DNA from: DAOTXS01 sp034435055
Lineage (GTDB): Bacteria; Chloroflexota; Anaerolineae; UBA4142
Reading direction: 5' to 3'
Assembly: GCA_034435055.1 (NCBI GenBank)
Contig: DAOTXS010000014.1
Span: 54,287-118,286 of the forward strand
DNA length: 64,000 nucleotides
The notes beneath the pieces were generated by a model that worked only from the letters and a program-made list of their open reading frames with translations, had not been told where the DNA came from and searched no databases. A program made the position numbers and the translations under genes. Below are positions 47,186 to 56,371 of this stretch, one piece after another. Numbering within the stretch: the stretch's first letter is position 1; every line of letters begins with the position of its first letter.

Positions 47186-47614
47186 TTACGTCTTACGTTT
47201 GCGTAATTCCTTTAGCAAAAAATCAACCAGTTCTTGTGCAAACGATCCAAATCCTGGAATGGCATTAGCAAGACTGCCCAGAAGAATTCCTCCTTTGTCG
47301 AGAACTTGTTCCAAATTGTCTTGCCCCCCTTCCGATTCAAAATCTGCCAATGCTGAACCAAATGATTCGAGTTTGAATTTCAATTGGCCATCTACCAATC
47401 CAGCCGGTTCTATCTCTTCGCGGAAGCTTTGAGGGTATAGAATGCGTTCGTGGTTCAAGAATCCTTCCAGTCGTTTGTTCACCTCGGCAATCGCCTCATG
47501 AATATTATCGCGAAATTCCTTACGAAAGAGCAACTCGCGGCAAACCGAGACGAGCTCCAAAAGTTTGCTCACTGCTTCAAGAAAATCTCGTAGGTTTTCT
47601 ATACGATTTGGCAT
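47186..47614 (-). CDS. Unrecognised helical protein in signalling cluster
   Basis: A 142-residue acidic, mostly helical protein with a strong AAAGGAGG. The N-terminal helices (ENLRDFLEAVSKLLELVSVC) contain leucine heptads. The C-terminal part GILLGSLANAIPGFGSFAQE plus LVDFLLKELRKRK is amphipathic and could touch a membrane. I recognise no family. Its place between the STAS/298-residue protein genes and an RsbW gene suggests an accessory role in the partner switch, but nothing in the sequence proves it. Confidence 0.7.
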   Translation of the reverse strand: MPNRIENLRDFLEAVSKLLELVSVCRELLFRKEFRDNIHEAIAEVNKRLEGFLNHERILYPQSFREEIEPAGLVDGQLKFKLESFGSALADFESEGGQDNLEQVLDKGGILLGSLANAIPGFGSFAQELVDFLLKELRKRKT

Positions 47615-47681
47615 ACGTATTCCTCCTTTGGCTAATTTCTATTTTCCTACTGATGCAGTAAAGTGGCATTTCAAGTCTGAT

Positions 47682-48569
47682 TCAGTACACCGCCTCCGGG
47701 AACGTACACACGCCGGCATTCTGACCCAGTTGCTTGACCATTCGCAAATTGTTCCACGTTGCATCGATTGCCGAGAGAATGCCGTCGTGAATTGCCCACG
47801 CGCGCCCGCGCACCGTCCGCCATTGCTCCGGTTTCCGAAAAGGTGTCGAGCCATCTAACGCCTTGTGTAACCGCCCGCCCGGTTGAAATTCGGTGTGAAT
47901 ATCGTCCATCAATTTGTGTCCGCGCATGTACGCCAAGCCGCGTCGCTCAAATACCCACGCCGACGCGTACGTCAACGGTTCGAGTGAAAGCGCGCGATGT
48001 CCCAAGAAAGTGAGAAAGGCATCGAGATGTTGAAAGGTCGCTTGCGATGCGTTGAGCGATGAGCGAATTTGTCCTGGCGCAAGCCCGGCATTCATCGCGC
48101 GTTCTTCTTCCACGCGATTGCGATGCACGGTACCGAAAAGCGTAGCGTTGCCGGCATCATCCGCATCCGTTTTGAAACGCGGTGACGCCGGGTCGTTGAG
48201 CAACAACAAGTTCAGATCAATGCCGTTGAAACTATTGTCCGCCAGTTCGACACAAAAGAAAACATCATCAGTATTAAGCGAATCGCGCACCGACAGATTG
48301 ACAAGTCCCTTTTCCAATTCGGCGCGCAAGCGCACATAACCATCGCCGTCGGGACCCTTCCACGTGAGCGGGTTGATTTCAAAACGCACAAGCAATGCCG
48401 GTGGAATCAACATTCGATAAATGCGTTGTTTGGCTTCCATCGGCAAACCGTTGATCGTCAGAATCGAAATGGGCAGAGCGAAATCGCCCATCAAATCGTG
48501 AACGGAGATTGCGCCGGGATCGGGTGCGATTTTATGCGGTTCTTGTTTGACACGCAGATATTTGAACAT
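47682..48569 (-). CDS. Unrecognised 295-residue protein in signalling cluster
   Basis: A soluble protein with no signal peptide or membrane helix. Noticeable segments are FALPISILTINGLPMEAKQRIYRMLIPPALLVRFEINP near the N-terminus, a beta-rich acidic middle (DDVFFCVELADNSFNGIDLNLLLLNDP) and a helical C-terminal half with HRNRVEEERAMNAGLAPGQIRSSL. It is not a kinase, STAS or PP2C by any motif I can see. It follows the STAS gene with no gap (TTG directly after the stop, or ATG at 48569). It may be an effector or sensor specific to this system. Confidence 0.7.
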   Translation of the reverse strand: MFKYLRVKQEPHKIAPDPGAISVHDLMGDFALPISILTINGLPMEAKQRIYRMLIPPALLVRFEINPLTWKGPDGDGYVRLRAELEKGLVNLSVRDSLNTDDVFFCVELADNSFNGIDLNLLLLNDPASPRFKTDADDAGNATLFGTVHRNRVEEERAMNAGLAPGQIRSSLNASQATFQHLDAFLTFLGHRALSLEPLTYASAWVFERRGLAYMRGHKLMDDIHTEFQPGGRLHKALDGSTPFRKPEQWRTVRGRAWAIHDGILSAIDATWNNLRMVKQLGQNAGVCTFPEAVY

Positions 48570-48578
48570 CAAGCGCAA

Positions 48579-48911
48579 TCAGAAACTCGCAACCGCCGTG
48601 GCGACGTCGGGAAAAAATTGCATAATGCTGTCAAAACCACTTAGCTCGAAAACTTTTTTGACGTTTGTTTGCGCCGCCGCGAGCCGCAGATCACCACCGT
48701 GCGCACGCGCTTCCTTGACCGCGCTGAGCAACACACGCAAGCCGGCACTACTGGTGTACTCGAGCCGTGAAAGATCGACAACCAATTTAGAATTTCCTTC
48801 CGTCAACCACCGATTGAAAAATTCGTTGAGGTCGGGCGCGGTCAGTGCGTCCAAACTTCCAACAACCGAAGCAATCGCCACTTGACCTTCGTAGCGATGA
48901 GTGATTTCCAT
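48579..48911 (-). CDS. STAS-domain anti-sigma-antagonist-like protein
   Basis: A 110-residue STAS domain. The loop LVVDLSRLEYTSSAGLRVLL has the Ser-Ser-Ala-Gly signature of phosphorylatable SpoIIAA/RsbV proteins. It is closest in style to the one at 33029 (both end with a VFELSGF... helix). It lies between the free receiver gene and the 295-residue unknown protein. Confidence 0.9.
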   Translation of the reverse strand: MEITHRYEGQVAIASVVGSLDALTAPDLNEFFNRWLTEGNSKLVVDLSRLEYTSSAGLRVLLSAVKEARAHGGDLRLAAAQTNVKKVFELSGFDSIMQFFPDVATAVASF

Positions 48912-48973
48912 CTAACTCTCCCCGCAATCAGATTGCGTGTGTGGTTTTGAATATCAAGAACAAAAAGCCCCGG

Positions 48974-49348
48974 CTATAATCCCAAAACTTGTTTCGCGCG
49001 CTCCAGCAATTCGTCCGGGTCAAAGGGCTTGGTCATATACACATCCGCGCCCACTTCGCCGCCGCGTTGACGATCGTACTCTTGCCCCTTTGCCGTCAAC
49101 ATCACCACGTAAACATCATTCAAGTTCAACTCGCGCTTGACGGTACGGCACACATCAAAACCATTCATCTTGGGCATCATCACATCGAGAAAAACCAGAT
49201 TGGGTTTTTCTGTCTTGATCGTTTCGAGCGCGTCCACGCCGTTGTCAGCGGTTAGAATTTCGACGCCTGCATCTTCCAATTCTTCCAGCGTTTGTTCGAT
49301 CAGCAAGCGGATGTGCGATTCGTCATCGACGATTAAAATTTTGCTCAA
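48974..49348 (-). CDS. Single-domain response regulator (CheY-like)
   Basis: A 124-residue receiver domain only. ILIVDDESHIR gives the acidic pocket, LVFLDVMMPKMNG the phospho-Asp, and VYMTKPF the Lys. I use TTG at 49348 as start because AAAGGAG lies four bases before it and the receiver fold begins there; a longer frame exists. It follows the membrane-bound hybrid kinase gene by 36 bases and is probably a phosphate sink or diffusible output of that kinase. Confidence 0.9.
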   Translation of the reverse strand: MSKILIVDDESHIRLLIEQTLEELEDAGVEILTADNGVDALETIKTEKPNLVFLDVMMPKMNGFDVCRTVKRELNLNDVYVVMLTAKGQEYDRQRGGEVGADVYMTKPFDPDELLERAKQVLGL

Positions 49349-49384
49349 GGGACTCCTTTTATTGACCTGCCAGCGTCTTGGCAA

Positions 49385-52300
49385 TTATTCGAACAACAGG
49401 AAAAAGAGATTTTCCATCCCTTTTTCAAAGCGCAGGGTTTTGACGAGATTGTGTTTTTCGGACAAGAGCGAACGCACGATCACCAAATCCGGGCGATCCG
49501 CCACGGCTTGTTCAATCCCGTCTGAGCCGGTGTACGCCGCCGCAACGGAATAGCCCTGCGACTGCAACGCTTCAGCGAGCGTCTTGACCGTTGTTGCATC
49601 TTCGTCGACGACAAGCACTTTTTTCTTGGACGCGCCCTGCGCCAACAACGCACCGATTTCGTTGAGCAACGCGCGCGTGTCCATTGGCTTGGTGAAATAG
49701 CGATCCACGCCCAATCGATAGCCGCGTTCTTTGTCTTGGATGATCGATAGAATCACAATCGGAATGTTGAAGGTTTCGGGGTCGTTCCGCAAAACTGCGG
49801 CAACGTCAAAGCCGGAAAGTTCCGGCATCATTACATCAAGCACGATGAGATCCGGTTTTTCGCGTTTAACCTGCACCAGCGCTTCGCGCCCGTCTTTGGC
49901 TTCGCGCACCGTGTATCCTTCGGTTTCCAATTCTTGGCGCAACAACTCGCGGATGCTCGCTTCATCATCGACGACGAGAATCGTCTTTTTGCCCGTCGCC
50001 GGAATATCGCTAGCCGTCATATGCGCGCGCAGTTGATTGACCAACGCATTCACGTCGATCTTTTTCACGTGCACATCTTCAAACGGTTTCGCGCCGGCTT
50101 GCTTGGCGGCAATCGGCAAAGTAAAGGAAAACGTACTGCCTTTGCCAATCTCACTTTCGACCCAGATGCGACCGCCGTGATGTTCGATGATCTGTTTGCA
50201 AATCGGCAGACCCAAGCCGGTGCCCATTGGTTTGTTCGTCAACGTGTCGCCGACTTGGACGAATTGTTCAAAGACTTTACCGTGATCTTTCGGATCGATG
50301 CCCGCGCCAGAATCGACGACGCTGACGACGACGTTGCCATCGTCCCGGCGCGCGCGGCACGTAACGCCGCCTTGCTCGGTAAACTTGACCGCGTTCGAAA
50401 TCAGATTGATGACGACTTGAATCAAGCGGTCGCGGTCGCCGATGAGTTGCGGCAAATCGGTTTCCACATCCAGCGTGAGTTTGAAGGGTTTGAGTTCGAA
50501 CAACGCCGCCGTTGCCGTCGCCGCGCGTTCGATAATTTCCTGAATGGAAATTTGTTCCATCTGCCATTCCACTTTGCCGGCTTCGATTTTCGCCAAATCG
50601 AGAACATTGTTGATGAGCGCGGTCAAGCGCTCGCCTTCGGCAATGATGATGTCAACGTTGGCGCTGACTTGTTGCACCGCGCGTTGCGTTTTGGGATTAT
50701 CCATCGGCACAACCGGCAGGATCGCTTCATCCAAACGCTTTTTGATAATTTTGGCAAAACCCAACACCGAAGTCAACGGCGTACGAAGTTCATGACTCAC
50801 GTTCGCCAAAAAAGTACCTTTCATTTTGCTCGCGGCTTCGGCGGTTTCTTTGGCTTGCAAAAGCGCGGCTTCGGCGCGTTTGACATCCGTAATGTCGCGC
50901 ACCAAACCGATGAACAATTCTTGCCCCTCACCCACGGTTGTGTCCGTAACGGCGATTTCCACCGGAAATTCCGAACCGTCTTGACGCACGCCAATCGCTT
51001 CGCGACGCTCACGCGCCATCCGCACCCCTTGATCGAACTTGGCAAACATTTCATCGTTTGCGGCAGGCACCAACATTTCAACTTTTTTGCCGATGACTTG
51101 GCTCGCCGGGTAACCAAACATTTTTTCGGCGGCGGGATTGAACGATTGAATGACCCCCGATTTATTCGCCGTCAAAATTCCATCCGCCGCGCTATCGACG
51201 ACGGCTTGGCGATACTTGCTCTGATTCACGAGCGCGGAAGCGATTTTGTTGAACGCTCGCACGATTTGTCCCAACTCGTCGCGATTGTCCAACACCAAAT
51301 CCGCGCTCATCGTGCCGCTGACCATTTGTTTGGACGCGGCATCCAACGCATCGACGGTGCGCATCACGGCGAGATAAAACGCCGCCCAAAGATATGCGAC
51401 AATCAGAAGAAAGACGGCAGTCAAACCGATGGCGGCGTTGCGTTGTTGCGTCAATTCCGCGATGCGCGCTTGGAGCAATCGCTCCAATTCGACGATGCCG
51501 CGATCCCACAATTCGTGATTGGCTTGCAACGCCTGCAAGCCGGGCGTGCGATAACGTTTGCCATCGACGCCGGTCGGTGAATTCCAAATCCGTCCGACGC
51601 TGTTAATAAATTCTGTCGCGGTAGTTACGGTTTCGGCAAGCGGCATCTCTAAATTTGCTTTGAGCGAAGACGCGCGCGTATTGCTAAAGGCAATGCGAAA
51701 ATCATCTTGCATCGCGCTGATATTCGATTGCTTGATGCCGGTCAAGGTGGAGGTACGCGCCAACGCGGCGGTAGAACCTTGCCGCGCCAGCGCCGGCAAA
51801 TCGAGCACAAGAATGCGCGTAAGGATTTCTTGACCGGTTGGCAAATCGATCACTAACGCGGAGATGAGATAATGGCTGTCTAATTCCGCGTCGAGAATTA
51901 AATTGGAGGTGTTACCCATCAGCACACGCAATTCATGCATATCATCACTGAGTTTGGCGTACTGATCGGCAATCGCGCCGGAGTTGGGATCAGGCGGCAA
52001 GTTTTTTAGCGCGAACCAGCTTTCCTTGAGTTGTTGGAATTTTTCATGCGTACCCAATCGCGCGCCCAATCGTTGATCGTATGATTCCAGCCCAGCGAAT
52101 GCTTCGTCTATTTTGCGCCGCGTAATCAACACGTCTTGCGGGTTGGCTTGCGCGCCCTGGATTTCATTTTCCAGTAACATTCCTTGAAGCGTTTGCTCCG
52201 AGAATTGCTGGAGCGCGCGCAAGTACGCGGTGCCTTCTTGTTCACGGCTGGCAAAATCAACACGCGCGCTGAGTTCAATGATCAGCAGGACCATAATCAC

Positions 52301-52411
52301 GGCAAGCGGAATGGCAAACAGTAAACTGATCAGCGCGAATTTTTGTGGAAACCGCAAGCGATTCATCAAGCGGATCGCTGGACTGAATTGCTGATTCAGA
52401 AATTTCTTCAT
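49385..52411 (-). CDS. Membrane-bound hybrid histidine kinase with an intact and a degenerate receiver
   Basis: A 1008-residue protein. Two membrane helices (about 24-46 and 330-352) flank a ~280-residue external helical sensor domain. HAMP follows (about 355-405), then PAS (GILTANKSGVIQSFNPAAEK), HisKA (LANVSHELRTPLTSVLG), HATPase (GTGLGLPICKQII) and a receiver with intact LIVLDVMMPELSG. A second receiver-like domain reads LVIVRSLLSEKHN, with Arg where the phospho-Asp should be, so it cannot be phosphorylated in the usual way. The start has AGGAGT. It is first of the twelve-gene signalling cluster and may be co-transcribed with the lipoprotein gene 38 bases upstream. Confidence 0.93.
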   Translation of the reverse strand: MKKFLNQQFSPAIRLMNRLRFPQKFALISLLFAIPLAVIMVLLIIELSARVDFASREQEGTAYLRALQQFSEQTLQGMLLENEIQGAQANPQDVLITRRKIDEAFAGLESYDQRLGARLGTHEKFQQLKESWFALKNLPPDPNSGAIADQYAKLSDDMHELRVLMGNTSNLILDAELDSHYLISALVIDLPTGQEILTRILVLDLPALARQGSTAALARTSTLTGIKQSNISAMQDDFRIAFSNTRASSLKANLEMPLAETVTTATEFINSVGRIWNSPTGVDGKRYRTPGLQALQANHELWDRGIVELERLLQARIAELTQQRNAAIGLTAVFLLIVAYLWAAFYLAVMRTVDALDAASKQMVSGTMSADLVLDNRDELGQIVRAFNKIASALVNQSKYRQAVVDSAADGILTANKSGVIQSFNPAAEKMFGYPASQVIGKKVEMLVPAANDEMFAKFDQGVRMARERREAIGVRQDGSEFPVEIAVTDTTVGEGQELFIGLVRDITDVKRAEAALLQAKETAEAASKMKGTFLANVSHELRTPLTSVLGFAKIIKKRLDEAILPVVPMDNPKTQRAVQQVSANVDIIIAEGERLTALINNVLDLAKIEAGKVEWQMEQISIQEIIERAATATAALFELKPFKLTLDVETDLPQLIGDRDRLIQVVINLISNAVKFTEQGGVTCRARRDDGNVVVSVVDSGAGIDPKDHGKVFEQFVQVGDTLTNKPMGTGLGLPICKQIIEHHGGRIWVESEIGKGSTFSFTLPIAAKQAGAKPFEDVHVKKIDVNALVNQLRAHMTASDIPATGKKTILVVDDEASIRELLRQELETEGYTVREAKDGREALVQVKREKPDLIVLDVMMPELSGFDVAAVLRNDPETFNIPIVILSIIQDKERGYRLGVDRYFTKPMDTRALLNEIGALLAQGASKKKVLVVDEDATTVKTLAEALQSQGYSVAAAYTGSDGIEQAVADRPDLVIVRSLLSEKHNLVKTLRFEKGMENLFFLLFE

Positions 52412-52449
52412 ACACTCCTATTCAGTCGATCAAGGACGTGCAATTTTTC

Positions 52450-53127
52450 TTACGGCGGACAAACCGTAAAACCCTTTTCAAAAACCGTGCCGTCGGGTTG
52501 GGTGTACATCACCGGACGATTGTTGATATCGAGAAAGCCGACTCGCGCAAAAAAGTAATCGCACGGACCCCCCAGCCCCAACTTCCAACTCCCAAGCGAT
52601 TTGATTTCAATCGTGCCGGCGGAAATCGCGCTTTGCAGAGCGGTTGTCTCGCTGTACGAGCGATTGGGTGTATCGGCGCGGTAGATGTACACGAGCCATT
52701 TGGGGTTATAGACCGAGCCGGCAGTATTCGAGAAGGTCACAAAGAAATTCAAGTCGGTGCCGCGCACCGGCGGGTTGGGTTCGATACGAAGATTGGAAAC
52801 GTACAGACCCGGGGGGAACGCTGGCGTCGGGGTGGGCAACGGCGGCAAAGTTGGAAGCAGAGTTGGCGTCGATGTGGGTTGCGTTTCACTTATCGCCAAT
52901 GTGGGTTGAATCACAACCACAGTAGCGGTGGCAGTGGGCGGCGGCAACGTTGGAGCCGTTGTAAAAGTCGGCGGGATGACAGTCGCAGTTGGTAATACGA
53001 GCGGCGGCAAAGTTGGCACACGCGTCCGCGTGGGCAATGCCGGTGTCGCGGTTGGCGCAGAAGCACACGCGACCGTCAATGAAACCAGTCCCATTAGCGC
53101 AAGCACAAAAACAACCCGCCTCAACAT
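52450..53127 (-). CDS. Lipoprotein with long Thr/Pro linker and beta domain
   Basis: A 225-residue protein with lipobox LTVAC, then ~85 residues of Thr/Pro/Leu linker. A C-terminal domain of about 115 residues (PGLYVSNLRIEPNPPVRGTD and FFVTFSNTAGSVYNPKWLVY) looks like an immunoglobulin-like or CARDB-type beta sandwich, with two cysteines (GPCDYFF and terminal TVCPP) that may form a disulfide. It starts at 53127, eight bases after AAGGAG. It could be a surface component of the adjacent membrane kinase system, judged by position only. Confidence 0.7.
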   Translation of the reverse strand: MLRRVVFVLALMGLVSLTVACASAPTATPALPTRTRVPTLPPLVLPTATVIPPTFTTAPTLPPPTATATVVVIQPTLAISETQPTSTPTLLPTLPPLPTPTPAFPPGLYVSNLRIEPNPPVRGTDLNFFVTFSNTAGSVYNPKWLVYIYRADTPNRSYSETTALQSAISAGTIEIKSLGSWKLGLGGPCDYFFARVGFLDINNRPVMYTQPDGTVFEKGFTVCPP

Positions 53128-53197
53128 TCTCATCTCTCCTTGAAGAACCAACGGCAATCGACGCACAGAATTTCTGCGCGAATAATCAAGCGGGCGG

Positions 53198-53226
53198 ATT
53201 ATCGCATAATCACGATACGGTGACAA
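53198..53226 (-). promoter_or_regulatory. Promoter upstream of the lipoprotein and signalling cluster
   Basis: TTGTCA (53226-53221), 17-base spacer, GATAAT (53203-53198) on the minus strand: five of six matches in each box. It starts just after the terminator of the esterase operon, so it may drive 53127 down through the kinase genes. Confidence 0.75.
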
Positions 53227-53234
53227 GGGGGGAT

Positions 53235-53268
53235 AAAAAAGACACGGCAGTTTACCAACCGCCGTGTC
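53235..53268 (-). terminator. Terminator of the esterase operon
   Basis: Minus-strand 8-base stem GACACGGC (53268-53261) with 53248-53241, followed by TTTTTT (53240-53235). It begins 11 bases beyond the esterase stop codon. Confidence 0.9.
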
Positions 53269-53278
53269 GAGGGGAAAA

Positions 53279-54283
53279 CTATTCGCCTTCCAACTTGGAA
53301 CTGTACCACATCAAGTAATCGGGCAGACGCGCGCTCCAATAATCGCTCTCGTGTTTGCCTTGCCAGGTATCTGTGAATTCGTGTTCAACGCCGAGCGCGT
53401 CTAATGCGCGATGCCACTCACGAATGGCGTCGCCCCAGTTCGTATCGTCGCGTCCCACATCCATCCAAATCGAGATTTGTTTCCACGTGTCCGTGTTTTG
53501 CAACAACCAAACCGGGTCGTACTGCTTGAAATATTCGCGCGTGCCAAAGACTGCAAGCGAACCATCCGCGCCGCGAATCGATGGACTGTGCGCGCCAGCG
53601 ATGCTGAATACCTGTGGCTGAGTCAACGCAAGCATCAACGCCGATTGTCCGCCCGCCGATAATCCACCAATCGCGCGGCTTTCGCGGCGCGCGAGCGTGC
53701 GATAATTCGCATCGACAAAGCCGACGACTTCTTGCCACACGTAATCGCCGTACCGTTTGCCGTCGCTGCCCTCGACCGGCGCGTGATTGAACCACCACGA
53801 CTTGTCACCTTCCGGCGTTACGAGAATCATCGGTTGAACGACGCCGCCGCGAATCATGACGTCGAGGATACGACACGCGCCGTACGTCGCCCATTCTCGA
53901 TAATCGCCGGCAAAACCGCCGAGCAAATATAAAACCGGGTAACGTCGATCTGTGTTGTAGTATCCCGGCGGCAGATAGATCAGCACCGGCATTTCTTTGC
54001 CGATGAGTTGACTGTAGAATTTCGCATCGATCAAATCACTCCGCGCGGCGGCGACCGGAATGCGCGGCGTCAGCGTCGGAATCGGAATGAGCGCAGGACG
54101 CGGAATCGTCGGGCGTTCCGGCGCAAGGTGATTGACTCGATCGCACAAATGTGTTGGGGTCGGTGGGATGAGCGTGGCAAGCGGCGCGACAGATTGATTC
54201 GGCACCGGCATCGTCACGCAACTCACGATGACTATGATGATAAAAAGAGCAGTTACTGTCCGCGTAATTGGGATGAATACCAT
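53279..54283 (-). CDS. Lipoprotein esterase, tandem paralogue 3 (esterase D-like)
   Basis: A 334-residue lipoprotein: MVFIPITRTVTALF signal, lipobox VIVSC, Pro/Thr linker, then an esterase-D/acetyl-xylan-esterase-like alpha/beta hydrolase. Nucleophile elbow GGLSAGG, Asp in WMDVGRDDTNW, His in GKHESDYW. The chosen start lies inside the 3' end of the upstream gene (31-base overlap), but it is the only ATG that yields the signal peptide. It ends WYSSKLEGE, like its two paralogues. The substrate is unknown. Confidence 0.82.
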   Translation of the reverse strand: MVFIPITRTVTALFIIIVIVSCVTMPVPNQSVAPLATLIPPTPTHLCDRVNHLAPERPTIPRPALIPIPTLTPRIPVAAARSDLIDAKFYSQLIGKEMPVLIYLPPGYYNTDRRYPVLYLLGGFAGDYREWATYGACRILDVMIRGGVVQPMILVTPEGDKSWWFNHAPVEGSDGKRYGDYVWQEVVGFVDANYRTLARRESRAIGGLSAGGQSALMLALTQPQVFSIAGAHSPSIRGADGSLAVFGTREYFKQYDPVWLLQNTDTWKQISIWMDVGRDDTNWGDAIREWHRALDALGVEHEFTDTWQGKHESDYWSARLPDYLMWYSSKLEGE

Positions 54284-55326
54284 TTCAAATAATCCGGCAG
54301 ATGCGGCGACCAGTACGTGCCTTCGTGTTTGCCTGCCCAATCGCCGTGCCACTCGTGCGCAATGTTGCGCGCAAGCAAAATGGCACGAAATCCTTCCACA
54401 CATCGATCGGAGTTTGGACCACAGTGGCGTACTTTGTCATCGTCCGCACCAACATCCAGCCAGATCGTTAGTTGACGCGGCTTGTCGGTATTTTGCGCGA
54501 GCCAGATCGGGTCGTACTGATTATACCAATTCCAATCGTTGAGAATCGCAATCGAGCCATCCGCGCCGCGAAAAGATGGACTGTGCGCGCCGACGATGCC
54601 GAAAACTTCGGGATGCAAAAATGCGAGCGTGAGCGCGCCTTGCCCGCCCAACGAAAATCCGCCGATGGCGCGGCTCGCCGGTTTAGCAATCGTGCGGTAC
54701 GTCTGATCGATGTAGGAAACGATTTCGCCCCAGATGTAATCTGCCCAGGGTTTGCCATCGGTTGCGCCGGGTTGGTGATTGAAAAAGTACGACGGCTGAC
54801 AATCGTCCATAAAGCCGTCGGGCTGAACGATAATCATCGGTTGGATTTGTCCGCTCGTCGTCAGTGATTCTGATTTGTCTTTCAAGCCCCAGGTTTCCCA
54901 TTCAGTAATTGGATCGATGCATCCACCGTACCCGTGCAACATATACAGCGTGGGGTAGCGGCGTTGCGGCGAATCGTTATAACCCGGCGGCAAATAAACG
55001 ATCAAGCGTCGTTCTTCGTTGATCAAGTTGCTTTTGAACTTGGTTTCGATTTTGGTTGTTCTGCCGCGCGGCAATGGTGTATTCGTTGGCGTGCGCGTTT
55101 GAGTTGGCGTCCGCGTGAGCGTGGGCGTTGACGTTGCGGTGGGTGGCAACGTGTTCGTCGGCGAGGATTGAATGGTTGGTGCGTTGACTGATGTGCGCGT
55201 TTCCGCCCAGGCGATTTCGACCGGCGCTGGGATGGTCGTCGATGTTGCAAGCGGACGCGACGTGACGCTGGAACAACCGACGGCAAGCATCAAGACACTG
55301 GATAAGAAAAATAATCGCGCCATCAT
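54253..55326 (-). CDS. Lipoprotein esterase, tandem paralogue 2 (esterase D-like)
   Basis: A 357-residue lipoprotein with lipobox LAVGC and a Thr/Pro-rich linker of ~85 residues. The hydrolase domain has LYMLHGYGGCIDPITEWE, nucleophile elbow GGFSLGG (this copy has Leu where the others have Ala), Asp in WLDVGADDDK and His in GKHEGTYW. MMA start directly after the stop of paralogue 1. The extra cysteines (HCGPNSDRC) are not in the other copies. Confidence 0.87.
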   Translation of the reverse strand: MMARLFFLSSVLMLAVGCSSVTSRPLATSTTIPAPVEIAWAETRTSVNAPTIQSSPTNTLPPTATSTPTLTRTPTQTRTPTNTPLPRGRTTKIETKFKSNLINEERRLIVYLPPGYNDSPQRRYPTLYMLHGYGGCIDPITEWETWGLKDKSESLTTSGQIQPMIIVQPDGFMDDCQPSYFFNHQPGATDGKPWADYIWGEIVSYIDQTYRTIAKPASRAIGGFSLGGQGALTLAFLHPEVFGIVGAHSPSFRGADGSIAILNDWNWYNQYDPIWLAQNTDKPRQLTIWLDVGADDDKVRHCGPNSDRCVEGFRAILLARNIAHEWHGDWAGKHEGTYWSPHLPDYLKWYSSQLRGQ

Positions 55327-55327
55327 T

Positions 55328-56371
55328 TTACTGTCCCACAAGTTTAGACGCGTACCACAACAGATAATCGGGCGTGTGCGTTGCCCAGTACGGCGGATCG
55401 TGAAAGCCGTAGAAAAGATGAAATTCGTGCGGCACGCCAATTTTGTTGAGCAAGTTGTGATACTCGATAATCGCCGTGCCCCATTGATCGTCGTGGTCGC
55501 CGTCATCGATCCAAATCGTCAATTGCTTCCACGTGTCCGTATTTTGCACGAGCCAGATCGGATCGTACGGATTGTAAAATTTTTCGTCGCCAAAGTATGC
55601 CACACTGCCGTCCGCGCGACGGAATGATGGACTGTGTGCGCCGACGACACTAAAGAGTTCGGGGTGCATCAAGCCGTGCATCAATGCCGCCTGCCCGCCC
55701 GCCGACAATCCGCCAACGCCGCGACTCTCGCGCCGCTGAATCGTGCGATAATTGGTGTCGATGTACGTCACCAAATCTTTCCACACGTAATCACCCCAGC
55801 GTTTGCCGTCGGAAATCGGCGGCGGCGCGTGGTTGATCCAAAACGAACCGATGCCACCCGCCGGGTTATCGTTGCCAGACGGCATAACGACGATCATCGG
55901 TTTGACTTTGCCAGCGGCGATGAAATCATCCATAATTCCACAGAGGTTGAAATTGTACCATTCTTTGTAATTGCCACCCAACCCCGATAATAAATATAAC
56001 GCGGGATAACGACGGGCGGATTGCGTGTTATAACCCGGCGGCAGGTAAAGATAGAACGGCATCTCTTGATTGAGCGACGCGGAGCGAAAACGTTTGTCCT
56101 CGCACGCGCCGCGGCCGGCGGGTTGGAGCCACAGAGTTGGCACGCGCGTAGGTGTAAATGTGGAGGATGATCGAGGCGACGCGGTTTGTGTGGGTGAAGG
56201 ACCCGGCGTGGGCGAACGCCAAACCGTTGGCGTCGCAAGCAATACCGGCAAAGAACTAGTTGACGAAGACGATTGAGCAATCAGTGGCGAAGGCAAAGGA
56301 GCGGGTGATCGGATTGCGCAACCGCCAATCAATCCGACAACAAAAAGGTAAATTGCCAATACGCGGTTCAT
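55328..56371 (-). CDS. Lipoprotein esterase, tandem paralogue 1 (esterase D-like)
   Basis: A 347-residue lipoprotein with lipobox LIGGC and a Ser/Pro/Thr linker to about residue 78. LYLLSGLGGNYKEWYNF, nucleophile elbow GGLSAGGQ, Asp in WIDDGDHDDQW and His in GFHDPPYW form the expected triad. It is coupled to the upstream hydrolase gene by ATGA. Together with 54253 and 53279 it represents a gene triplication. Confidence 0.87.
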   Translation of the reverse strand: MNRVLAIYLFVVGLIGGCAIRSPAPLPSPLIAQSSSSTSSLPVLLATPTVWRSPTPGPSPTQTASPRSSSTFTPTRVPTLWLQPAGRGACEDKRFRSASLNQEMPFYLYLPPGYNTQSARRYPALYLLSGLGGNYKEWYNFNLCGIMDDFIAAGKVKPMIVVMPSGNDNPAGGIGSFWINHAPPPISDGKRWGDYVWKDLVTYIDTNYRTIQRRESRGVGGLSAGGQAALMHGLMHPELFSVVGAHSPSFRRADGSVAYFGDEKFYNPYDPIWLVQNTDTWKQLTIWIDDGDHDDQWGTAIIEYHNLLNKIGVPHEFHLFYGFHDPPYWATHTPDYLLWYASKLVGQ

